A DNA stretch of 33,979 bases from Deltaproteobacteria bacterium. Lineage in GTDB: Bacteria; Desulfobacterota; DSM-4660; Desulfatiglandales; Desulfatiglandaceae. Shown here piece by piece: positions 24,833 to 31,018 of this stretch. Both the position numbers and the translations under genes were made by a program. Location: contig JAIPDI010000054.1 of NCBI GenBank assembly GCA_021737785.1, forward strand, positions 1-33,979, in the 5' to 3' direction. Below the pieces are notes generated by a model that saw nothing but the letters and a program-made list of their open reading frames with translations, had not been told where the DNA came from and searched no databases. Every line of letters begins with the position of its first letter. Positions within the stretch are counted from its first letter, which is position 1.

Positions 24833-24951
24833 CGCACATCGCGCCCCGGCCGACATGGGGAAGGGGAGCGCCTTCCACTGCAATCTCGTTGAGGTGATAC
24901 CCACCTGACCTGATTTTTGGCCATTCGTTGTCAAATGCCCTTGACTTCCGC

Positions 24952-24979
24952 TTGACTTGATATCAAACTGTAGTATCAT
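24952..24979 (+). promoter_or_regulatory. hicAB promoter with operator-like palindrome
   Basis: TTGACT (24952-24957), 16 bases and TATCAT (24974-24979) form a promoter whose predicted start lies at or one base before the hicA ATG at 24987. This suggests a leaderless message. The palindrome TTGATATCAA (24957-24966) overlaps the -35 region, and TGATA/TATCA arms flank the spacer. This is suitable for autorepression by HicB. Confidence 0.6.
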
Positions 24980-24986
24980 AAATCCA

Positions 24987-25241
24987 ATGAATAAAAAGCA
25001 ACGGCAGACCCTGAGTAAGATACTCGAGAAACCTGAGCGTTCAGACATCCCATGGTCTGATGTCGAATCATTGATTGTTGCCCTTGGAGGAGAGATATCT
25101 GAAGGACGAGGTTCGCGGGTCAGAATCGTCTTAAACGATGTAAAGGCAGTTTTTCATCGGCCGCATCCCAATCGGGCTACAGAAAAGGGTGCTGTGAAAT
25201 CAGTAAGAAGGTTTTTACAGGAAGCGGGAGTCATATCATGA
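24987..25241 (+). CDS. hicA: HicA-type mRNA interferase toxin
   Basis: HicA toxins are small double-stranded-RNA-binding-fold ribonucleases that cut mRNA. This 84-residue protein shows the family pattern: an early IPWSDVESLIVALGGEI helix-strand, EGRGSRVRIVL, then AVFHRPHPN with the conserved histidines and a final helix GAVKSVRRFLQEAGV. ATG 24987 is chosen because homologues start just before KKQRQTL; the upstream in-frame start at 24957 lies inside the promoter. No Shine-Dalgarno is visible, in keeping with a leaderless transcript. Its stop codon overlaps the hicB start by 4 bases (ATGA). The pair appears intact. Confidence 0.9.
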   Translation: MNKKQRQTLSKILEKPERSDIPWSDVESLIVALGGEISEGRGSRVRIVLNDVKAVFHRPHPNRATEKGAVKSVRRFLQEAGVIS

Positions 25242-25582
25242 TGGAATATAAAGGATATTTTGGGAAAGTCGAATTTGACGATGAGGCGAATATCTTTTAT
25301 GGTGAAGTAATAAACTTACGTGATGTGGTAACCTTTCAAGGCGAAACAGTCAGCCAATTGCGTAAAGCATTTCGTGACTCTATTGACGATTACCTTGATT
25401 TTTGTGTATCTCGCGGCGAAGAACCTGAAAAGCCATATTCTGGGAAATTCGTTGTCCGTGTCGAGCCTGAACTTCATAAGACCATTTCTATCGAAGCCAA
25501 AAAAGCTGGAAAAAGCCTCAATACATGGATTTCTGACAATCTATCTAAAGTAATTCACGAAAACACACAGCATTCCAATTAA
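25238..25582 (+). CDS. hicB: HicB-type antitoxin
   Basis: HicB neutralises HicA and represses the operon. The N-terminal part (YKGYFGKVEFDDEANIFYGEV, then FQGETVSQLRKAFRDSIDDYL) is the partial RNase H-like fold that covers the toxin. The C-terminal part (KFVVRVEPELHKTISIEAKK, GKSLNTWISDNL) is a ribbon-helix-helix DNA-binding domain. The 114-residue length is typical of the RHH type. Start ATG 25238 overlaps the hicA stop; ATG 25241 is an alternative. Confidence 0.92.
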   Translation: MMEYKGYFGKVEFDDEANIFYGEVINLRDVVTFQGETVSQLRKAFRDSIDDYLDFCVSRGEEPEKPYSGKFVVRVEPELHKTISIEAKKAGKSLNTWISDNLSKVIHENTQHSN

Positions 25583-25589
25583 CATTATC

Positions 25590-25820
25590 TCAATCTTCAA
25601 AACCTGCTCCCCGATGTTGCACGTCCGGTCTCATTCTCCAGGACTGAGGCGGCAGGAACGTAACCTCGAGGCCGAACGGCGAGGCGATTTTTTCTAGTGT
25701 AGCGAGGGTCGGGTTGCCAGAGCCTTTTTCGAATTCGGAAAGTATCCGTGGGGAGATGGCGGAGGCTGGTAAGTTTTCTTCTTCGAGGCTATTCTGTCGG
25801 ACAACATCTTGAAAAGATAG
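25590..25820 (-). pseudogene. decayed XRE-type helix-turn-helix regulator
   Basis: On the minus strand a frame reads ISPRILSEFEKGSGNPTLAT and LEKIASPFGLEVTFLPPQ, the second half of an XRE/Cro-type helix-turn-helix domain. The first half (QDVVRQNSLEEENLPASA) is recognisable only loosely, as if residues were lost, and no proper N-terminus precedes it because the DUF433 gene starts on the other strand at 25830. I regard it as a remnant. An intact but divergent small regulator with a start at 25859 is possible. Confidence 0.5.
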
Positions 25821-25829
25821 GGGGAAGAA

Positions 25830-26066
25830 ATGAAAGAACTGAATCGAATCACGTTTCATCCCGAAATAATGGGAGGGAAGCCCTGCATCAGGGGGATGCG
25901 GGTAACAGTAGGCATGATTGTCGGCTTAGTTGCTTCCGGCCATGAAAAGCGTGAGATATTGGACATGTACCCATACCTCGAGACTGCAGATATTGAACAA
26001 GCCTTAAACTACGCGGCATGGCGTGTTGAAGAAATGGAAGTCCCTTTCGCTACGGGGACAGCATGA
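25830..26066 (+). CDS. DUF433 antitoxin-like protein (second copy)
   Basis: This 78-residue DUF433 protein reads ITFHPEIMGGKPCIRGMRV, GMIVGLVASGHEKREILDMY, then LETADIEQALNYAAWRVEE, the same layout as the protein at 398-616, but the two share only the family pattern and belong to different subtypes. AGGGGG precedes ATG 25830. The partner toxin starts within its last codons (ATGA overlap) but is cut short. The pair is therefore probably an antitoxin without a working toxin. Confidence 0.87.
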   Translation: MKELNRITFHPEIMGGKPCIRGMRVTVGMIVGLVASGHEKREILDMYPYLETADIEQALNYAAWRVEEMEVPFATGTA

Positions 26067-26188
26067 AAATTGTTATTGATATGAACCTCTCTCCGCAATG
26101 GGTGCCGCTCTTGAAAACAGCAGGCCATGAACCGATCCATTGGTCACTCCGACGGGCTTTACTGCCCCCGCTTGTCATTTTCCCTTGA
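26063..26188 (+). pseudogene. truncated DUF5615 (PIN-like) toxin, 41 codons
   Basis: The frame begins with the ATGA overlap of the DUF433 gene and reads MKIVIDMNLSPQWVPLLKTA, then GHEPIHWS, the classic N-terminus of DUF5615 PIN-like toxins (acidic residue D6, M-N-L-S-P, H-W-S). After S28 the sequence loses family resemblance and stops at codon 42, so the other catalytic acidic residues are absent. A deletion or frameshift just after HWS is the simplest explanation. Confidence 0.65.
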
Positions 26189-26457
26189 CTTTGCCACGAT
26201 TTTCAATAGCATGCCCTTAATTGTCCATCATGTTCCATAAACGATGCCCCTCATCGCTTTGAGCCTTGGACTTTGAGCCTTCAGCTTATGAACCACCCCC
26301 TCAAATACCCCACAGCCGGCTCCTCGTGGGCGTGTTGCCAGCCTGTCGGGAGCCGGAACCACCGTCACGACTATTTGCCATTTTAACCAAAACCGAATAT
26401 CGGCCCAACAAGAGGAGGAGGGTCGTCGCGCGCATTGCGCGGTGCGCCGCACCCGCA
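26189..26457. other. spacer between toxin remnant and integron integrase
   Basis: No gene is supported. A short direct repeat (CTTTGAGCCTT, twice, near 26259-26282) and a GC-rich inverted repeat near 26430-26452 (GCGCGC-ATT-GCGCG) are visible. The inverted repeat may end the integrase transcript, which runs into it from the right. Confidence 0.35.
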
Positions 26458-27735
26458 TCACAGGGTGTCCAACGGACTGACCACACCCATCGGCCCCTTG
26501 TTGAAGACGTGGGTGTAAATCATCGTAGTAGAGACGTCCGCATGGCCGAGGAGTTCCTGAACGGTTCGGATGTCCTGGCCGGCTTCCAACAAATGGGTTG
26601 CAAAGCAATGTCTGAGCGTGTGAGGGCTAACACGAGACGTGATGGCTGCCCGGGTCGCGGCCCGTTTGACCGCGCGCTGCACCCGAACCTGGTGAAGGTG
26701 ATGCCGGCGCCGGGTGCGGGTACGGGGATCTACGGAGTAATCGTCACCAGCAAAAACAAATTGCCATCTCCATTCGTAAGGCGCATTGGGGTACTTCCGG
26801 GCCAAAGCATCGGGGAGTTCGACTTCGTGCATCCCCTTTTTGCGGTCTTCTACATATTGGTGTCGCCGGCCGTCCAGATGTTGATGCAGTTCAGCTTTGA
26901 GGGATGCGGGGAAAGGGACCCTTCGATCCTTATCCCCTTTTCCAGCCCTTACCGTGATTTCGTTACGGTCAAACGCCAAATCCTGAATCCGGAGCCTCAG
27001 TGCCTCAGAGATCCGCATTCCGGTGCCGTAAATCAAACGGGCAATCAAACCCTCCACGCCGTCCATTTGCGACAAAAGCGCCTGCACTTCCTGGCGGCCA
27101 AGCACGATCGGAAGACGCTTCGGACGGCGGGCACGCGGGAGGTCACTGAAATCTCCAAGATCCTTTTTCACCACCTTGCGGTATAGAAAGACAATGGCAT
27201 TCAGCGCCTGGTTCTGTGTGCTGGCTGCGACACGGTCGTTAATCGCCAGATGACTCAGAAATTGATGAATTTCAACCCCGCCCATACTGGAAGGCCGCTT
27301 CCCCCGATGAGAACCCACGAAGCGCCGGATCCATTGAAGGTATGCCTGTTCAGTTCTCAACGAATAGTGTTCCGTGCGCAGGGCCGTCCGAACGGCTTCC
27401 TCCAGCTTACCCATGTCCGTTTTCTGGTCCGGCGTTCCTTTTTGCGAATTCGGCACAGGCGAAGATTTATCAAGGGCACGAGGTCCCGCTATTCGATTCG
27501 CCCTCTTGGTCGTCCCCTTTTCTCGGACCGCCCCGGCGGCCATTGTCTCCGAAGATTCCAGTGCTATTCCGCGAAACTGCTCGTAATAGATCTCCAAGGC
27601 ATCTCTTGCCTGGGAGACCTGCCAGTCCGCCACACCATTTTGCGAAGCCAGACCTTGGATAAAGGTCTCGATTTCCCCCCGGCCAAATCCTCGCCGGTGT
27701 TTGGCCTTCTCTTGCCGGCTAAAGAATTGGCGCAC
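26458..27735 (-). CDS. intI: integron integrase IntI (open part, catalytic core)
   Basis: This 425-residue tyrosine recombinase has all catalytic residues: R241 (GTGMRISEALRLR), K266, H372-x2-R375 (SPHTLRHCFATHLLEAG), H398 (LGHADVSTT) and Y407 (MIYTHV). The N-terminal core-binding part reads TEHYSLRTEQAYLQWIRRFV and VAASTQNQALNAIVFLYR. The stretch ALARKYPNAPYEWRWQFVF (about 310-328) is the extra helix region found only in integron integrases. About 108 residues precede the core domain. GTG 27735 is the only start after an in-frame TGA at 27736-27738. The frame continues through that TGA into 43 more protein-like codons, so the natural protein is probably 469 residues and this copy is interrupted. 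The core could still be made by reinitiation. Confidence 0.9.
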   Translation of the reverse strand: MRQFFSRQEKAKHRRGFGRGEIETFIQGLASQNGVADWQVSQARDALEIYYEQFRGIALESSETMAAGAVREKGTTKRANRIAGPRALDKSSPVPNSQKGTPDQKTDMGKLEEAVRTALRTEHYSLRTEQAYLQWIRRFVGSHRGKRPSSMGGVEIHQFLSHLAINDRVAASTQNQALNAIVFLYRKVVKKDLGDFSDLPRARRPKRLPIVLGRQEVQALLSQMDGVEGLIARLIYGTGMRISEALRLRIQDLAFDRNEITVRAGKGDKDRRVPFPASLKAELHQHLDGRRHQYVEDRKKGMHEVELPDALARKYPNAPYEWRWQFVFAGDDYSVDPRTRTRRRHHLHQVRVQRAVKRAATRAAITSRVSPHTLRHCFATHLLEAGQDIRTVQELLGHADVSTTMIYTHVFNKGPMGVVSPLDTL

Positions 27736-27867
27736 TCAGTAGGCATAGAAGGGGCGGCGTTGTTCTTCCACGCCCAGTTCTTCGAGCACCTGGAAATATC
27801 CGCTGGGCCACTTGGGGTTGGGATTAAACGGAGCGACCTCACATTGCTTCAACTGGCTATCCCTCAT
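27736..27867 (-). pseudogene. N-terminal extension of IntI, cut off by in-frame UGA
   Basis: From ATG 27867, with GGAG 9 bases upstream, the integrase frame reads 43 codons including NPNPKWPSGYFQVLEELGV and EEQRRPFYAY, then TGA (27738-27736), then VRQFFSRQEK of the open part. The joined sequence is continuous and resembles the amino-terminal extension of other chromosomal integron integrases, where I recall Trp at the UGA position. TGG to TGA is a single change. Selenocysteine is possible in this genome but unlikely at a Trp site. A nonsense mutation or a sequencing error is favoured. Confidence 0.6.
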
Positions 27868-27909
27868 ATGATACATCTCCATGTCGCATATCATCAATAT
27901 GTTTCATTC

Positions 27910-27938
27910 TTGACATCAAACAGCCATACGCGTAAAAG
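27910..27938 (+). promoter_or_regulatory. candidate cassette promoter Pc
   Basis: A perfect TTGACA (27910-27915) is followed after 17 bases by TAAAAG (27933-27938), pointing toward the cassettes and lying between the integrase start and the attI core, the expected Pc position. A perfect TATAAT (27984-27989) further down has only a poor -35 partner. Confidence 0.5.
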
Positions 27939-28019
27939 AGCGCCTCAGTGGTACTTTTTGCGTTGTTTTTTCCATTTGAATATTATAATCTCATCGCCAG
28001 ACGTGTCAAATAATATTAT

Positions 28020-28026
28020 GTTAAGC
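28020..28026 (+). other. attI core recombination site
   Basis: GTTAAGC matches the core consensus GTTRRRY and marks the junction between attI and cassette 1 (cut after the G). Its bases TTAAGC are complementary to GCTTAAC at 28837, the R'' box of the attC that closes cassette 1. The flanking attI (roughly 27940-28020) is AT-rich and has no palindrome like attC, as usual for attI. Confidence 0.75.
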
Positions 28027-28042
28027 GACAAGAGATGGATAC

Positions 28043-28849
28043 ATGAACTATAGGGGCATTGCGCGAGAGCATCTTAAGGCAGCTACAGAGCAGTTAGAAA
28101 AAGGAACTGATTCAAATCTGAAGTATGCCGCTCTTGAGCTAAGGATGGCCATGGAGGCCGTTACTTACGATCGCGCGGCTGCTTTCAAAGAAGAATTTCC
28201 AACTGATGAATACGATACTTGGCAACCGAAGAAAGTAATGGCAGTGCTTCTCGAAATTGAGCCTTTGGCCGACAAGGACAGTACAATAGCTTTCGGTTTA
28301 GAAGAAGAGTATGGAGTCCCGGCTAAAAAAATGACTTCACTGGGAACCGAAACTGTTCTAAATATGGGGGTGTTAAAAAAACACTACGATGCGCTTGGTA
28401 GTTTTCTGCACATTCTAACGATAAAAAGCGCAAAAGCGGGTAAAACAGTAAACCACGACAAGTTACGGAAGCGATGTGAAGAAATAAGAGCGTATTTAGA
28501 TAAAGTACTATCGTCTCCTGTTTCTAATTCTACACTTGGAGTCTTTTCCTCAATTGAGTGCGCGGAATGTGGTAAAAAAATCAGAAAAAGAATTCCGCAA
28601 GGAGAAAATTCCATAAATGTTGAGTGTTCTAATTGTGACGCATCCTACCGAATAAACAGTTCTGGCGATAAACAATATATGTGGGAGCCTATGCAACATG
28701 AAATAGAGTGTGGAAACAAAGAATGCACGAAAAAAATTGTTGTCTGGGAAAAGGAAATCCGTCTGGGAGCCAAATGGACTTGCCCGGAGTGCAAAGGAAA
28801 AAACTCATTTGTGCTTGGTATTGTTCATGAAAATTCGCTTAACAAGTAG
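28043..28849 (+). CDS. cassette 1: helical protein with zinc ribbons, unknown function
   Basis: This 268-residue protein has an alpha-helical N-terminal half (for example KYAALELRMAMEAVTYDRAA) and a C-terminal half with two probable zinc ribbons: CAEC...CSNC (about residues 173-198) and C...C followed by CPEC (about 224-252). No membrane segment or signal peptide is seen. I recall similar proteins only as hypothetical. ATG 28043 lies 22 bases inside the cassette with a weak GAGATGG upstream. The gene end overlaps its attC. Codon use is AT-richer than the chromosomal genes to the left. Zinc-dependent nucleic acid or protein binding is a guess. Confidence 0.8.
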   Translation: MNYRGIAREHLKAATEQLEKGTDSNLKYAALELRMAMEAVTYDRAAAFKEEFPTDEYDTWQPKKVMAVLLEIEPLADKDSTIAFGLEEEYGVPAKKMTSLGTETVLNMGVLKKHYDALGSFLHILTIKSAKAGKTVNHDKLRKRCEEIRAYLDKVLSSPVSNSTLGVFSSIECAECGKKIRKRIPQGENSINVECSNCDASYRINSSGDKQYMWEPMQHEIECGNKECTKKIVVWEKEIRLGAKWTCPECKGKNSFVLGIVHENSLNK

Positions 28850-28907
28850 CTTCACCGGACAAAATACTCGCTGCGCTCGCATTTGGCCGGTGAGCTAACC
28901 GTTATGC
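28837..28907 (+). repeat. attC site of cassette 1
   Basis: R'' is GCTTAAC (28837-28843) and R' is GTTATGC (28901-28907). Between them the arms TAGCT-t-CACCGG-a and CCGGTGAGCTA pair with single extrahelical bases on the left arm only, the strand-asymmetry hallmark of attC. The central part contains CGCTGCG. Confidence 0.8.
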
Positions 28908-28932
28908 TCACAAGGAGCGATGATCAACGAAA

Positions 28933-29538
28933 ATGACGTTATTTGAGAAATGGTCGATTGTGGTCGGTATTGCCGGTGCTTTGGCGACGTTCCTTGCCGT
29001 CATGGTAGCTTTGTTTGGCGAAAAGATTCGACAGCTTTGGTCGTCGCCCAAGCTGCAAGTTAGGCTTTTTGAACCATCCGTCACGCCCAACAATGCGGGT
29101 GTGAAAGGTTGGTATTACCTGTTGCAGGTTTCCAACCAGAGCCGCTCGAATCCTGCGGCCAACGTCCGGGTCCTACTCTCCAAAATCGAGCGTAAGGCGC
29201 CCGACGGATTTTGGGTCGAAGAACCATTCAGCGGACCTGTGCAGGTAATGTGGCGTTGGCCTCAGTTTATGGCTCAATACCAGACAATCGGACCACCGCA
29301 GATAGCGACGTTCGCGTGCGTCCATCAAAACGAGAAAGAAATTTCGCTTCGCTCGTATTGGTTCCCAAACAACATGCGTCGATCCATTCTACCCGGGGAA
29401 GCAGTTCGCCTTTCCTTCGTCGCCGCTTCCGATGTTTCAGAATCGGATGTCCGCAGCGTTGACATTTCATGGGACGGCAAGTGGACCGAGGACCGGGAAG
29501 AAATGAAAAAGAATCTAAGGATCGTCGAGTGCGCATAA
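28933..29538 (+). CDS. cassette 2: single-pass membrane protein, unknown function
   Basis: The 201-residue protein has one N-terminal membrane helix (WSIVVGIAGALATFLAVMVAL, residues about 7-27), then a beta-rich domain (LQVRLFEPSV, GWYYLLQVSNQSRSNPAANV, VRLSFVAASD) that looks like an Ig-like or sandwich fold. The family is not recognised. ATG 28933 lacks a close ribosome binding site; AAGGAG lies 15 bases upstream and next to it an 8-codon frame (ATG 28920) ends by overlapping the gene start, which could pass ribosomes on. The stop lies inside its attC. Confidence 0.75.
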   Translation: MTLFEKWSIVVGIAGALATFLAVMVALFGEKIRQLWSSPKLQVRLFEPSVTPNNAGVKGWYYLLQVSNQSRSNPAANVRVLLSKIERKAPDGFWVEEPFSGPVQVMWRWPQFMAQYQTIGPPQIATFACVHQNEKEISLRSYWFPNNMRRSILPGEAVRLSFVAASDVSESDVRSVDISWDGKWTEDREEMKKNLRIVECA

Positions 29539-29591
29539 CCTCGCTCTTGCAGCCGACACAAAAAGCCGTGCGGCTGAAGAGCCCGTTCGCC
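29533..29591 (+). repeat. attC site of cassette 2
   Basis: R'' GCATAAC (29533-29539) is the exact complement of GTTATGC, the start of this cassette. R' is GTTCGCC (29585-29591). The arms GCTCTT-g-CAGCCG-a-CAC and GCCGTG-c-GGCTGAAGAGC pair with extrahelical bases. Length is 59 bases. Confidence 0.8.
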
Positions 29592-29604
29592 ATGGTAAAG
29601 ATGA

Positions 29605-30375
29605 ATGCATAGAAACTTATCACATGCCAATCTGTTAGTTCTGTCGGAAGAGAGAAACGCACTGGACTACCTCCGGAAGGCCCATGAATATTTGGGTAAG
29701 GTCTGTTCGGATAGTGTCGCGTGGAAATGGGCCATTATTTCGTTGGATGGTGCCCTCTATGGCTTTGCTATTTGTGCTCTCAAAGGAACAAACCCCCATC
29801 GGGTGATGAAGGCGGGCAGAGAGGTTTCGGAGCATATTGAAAGCATCCCTAATGATTTAGACGTGAAATCGTTGCCACCCCATTTCAAGGCTGTAGACGG
29901 TTCGTCTAAACGCCGACTTAAGTATAAGGGGATAATGACTTTGCAGGTCGCAAATCAGTTACTTGGCCTTTCGAACGACAGCGCCTATCAAGATGCAGTG
30001 ATAAATCTGTATGAGAAAACCCATGAAATCATCAGTTTTCCCGAGGCCCTCAAGCGGTGTCAAGATCCCCAATGGATGCTCATGACCGTTCAAAGCAAAA
30101 TCCTCGTAATGACAGATTCGCAAAAAACTTCTGTGGAAACGCTGCACAAGATGTTGCGGAATAACTTTGAACATTACGGACCACGCGCTTGGATAATCGA
30201 AACCAGTGGTATGCCCAGAATAGTTGTCGATGTCATGCAGGTTATCCGATTTCTTGCTTTAGACACAGGAAACTACGTAAATCTCACCCAGTACGAGAAA
30301 AGAGAAATAAGGTCTATCGTGTTTCAGAGCAAACGCTTGCTCAAGAAGCTGGCGCAAGACACTGGCCAAAAATGA
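29605..30375 (+). CDS. cassette 3: HEPN-like helical protein
   Basis: This 256-residue all-helical protein starts with an EERNALDYLRKAHEYLGK helix and WKWAIISLDGALYGFAICAL, similar to the first helices of HEPN-type proteins. It carries R185-NNFE-H190, which fits the R-x4-6-H active-site motif of HEPN ribonucleases, within LRNNFEHYGPRAWIIE. Conserved-looking SGMPRIVVDVMQVIRFLAL follows. HEPN proteins are often toxins or anti-phage RNases, but no antitoxin partner is in the cassette, so function stays open. ATG 29605 is 19 bases inside the cassette; GGTAAAG precedes it. Confidence 0.75.
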   Translation: MHRNLSHANLLVLSEERNALDYLRKAHEYLGKVCSDSVAWKWAIISLDGALYGFAICALKGTNPHRVMKAGREVSEHIESIPNDLDVKSLPPHFKAVDGSSKRRLKYKGIMTLQVANQLLGLSNDSAYQDAVINLYEKTHEIISFPEALKRCQDPQWMLMTVQSKILVMTDSQKTSVETLHKMLRNNFEHYGPRAWIIETSGMPRIVVDVMQVIRFLALDTGNYVNLTQYEKREIRSIVFQSKRLLKKLAQDTGQK

Positions 30376-30393
30376 GCGCCGGGAATTAGAATC

Positions 30394-30520
30394 GGCGAAC
30401 ATATCAGTCCAGGTGACAGCCAGGGCCGTGCCGATTTTGGAATGTGTCGGTATATTGAAAATCAATCGTTTTTATTGAAGTCAGTGGAAGCCCTGGCTGC
30501 CCCTGACCTCATCGTTGGGC
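30394..30520 (+). repeat. attC site of cassette 3
   Basis: R'' GGCGAAC (30394-30400) complements the cassette start TTCGCC. R' is GTTGGGC (30514-30520), a perfect GTTRRRY core. Long arms near AGGTGACAGCCAGGGC and GCCCTGGCTGCCCCTGACCT pair imperfectly. At 127 bases it is the longest attC here, with a large central loop. Confidence 0.8.
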
Positions 30521-30532
30521 ATGTGGAGTAGA

Positions 30533-31018
30533 ATGGAATCAACAATTGATGAAAAACCGATTGTGGAGGCCAAAGAGCTGTCTCTTGAATCTTGGCTCAA
30601 GATCATCCTCATGCCGGAGGAGGAAAGGAGCCAGAGCCTTTATCCTGACTACTGCTTTCCCTCTACAGAGCATCGAGATTTATATCTTGCCAAAATCGAG
30701 ACGCGTGATCCGAGAGAGGTCAGAAATTTGATCAGGGCTTTCCTGATGAAGACAGGATGTTTGGGAGGCGACTTCGATGGTATTATGGCCGGATTACACA
30801 TTAGCCCCAATACTGCACTTAAGTCTGAGCGTGTTCAACGCGTAGCGGCCGGAGGGCCGGTATGGGAGGGAATCACATGGGTTCTGGACCTCTTGCATCG
30901 TCCGAGAATGGCAGTTCAAGTTATCCAAGGGTATTTGGCAGCTCATTTCTGGTCATTGCCTGATTGGCGCATCAATGGTTTGTTTGACGCAATTCGAGTC
31001 ATCCCTAATGTTGCATAA
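30533..31018 (+). CDS. cassette 4: protein of unknown function, attC lost
   Basis: This 161-residue soluble protein has no family I recognise. It is helical, with ELSLESWLKIILMPEEERS, then RDLYLAKIETRDPREVRNL and ALHRPRMA-like basic stretches toward the C-terminal half (GYLAAHFWSLPDWRINGLFD). ATG 30533 is chosen because GGAG lies 4 bases upstream; the frame opens at TTG 30515 in the core site itself. The expected R'' box (GCCCAAC) and attC are absent after the stop, where the IS1380-like element begins, so the last residues may belong to the element. Confidence 0.7.
   Translation: MESTIDEKPIVEAKELSLESWLKIILMPEEERSQSLYPDYCFPSTEHRDLYLAKIETRDPREVRNLIRAFLMKTGCLGGDFDGIMAGLHISPNTALKSERVQRVAAGGPVWEGITWVLDLLHRPRMAVQVIQGYLAAHFWSLPDWRINGLFDAIRVIPNVA

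Noticed and set aside
26403-26452. GCCCAAC followed by a GC-rich hairpin downstream of the integrase, resembling an attC start
   Set aside because: The box equals the R'' expected for cassette 4, but no GTTRRRY partner or paired arms follow, and the position is outside the array, so it is taken as coincidence.
27736-27738. Selenocysteine at the UGA in the integrase gene
   Set aside because: I recall Trp at this position in related integrases and TGG to TGA is one change; I see no obvious SECIS hairpin right after it, so nonsense mutation or error is preferred.
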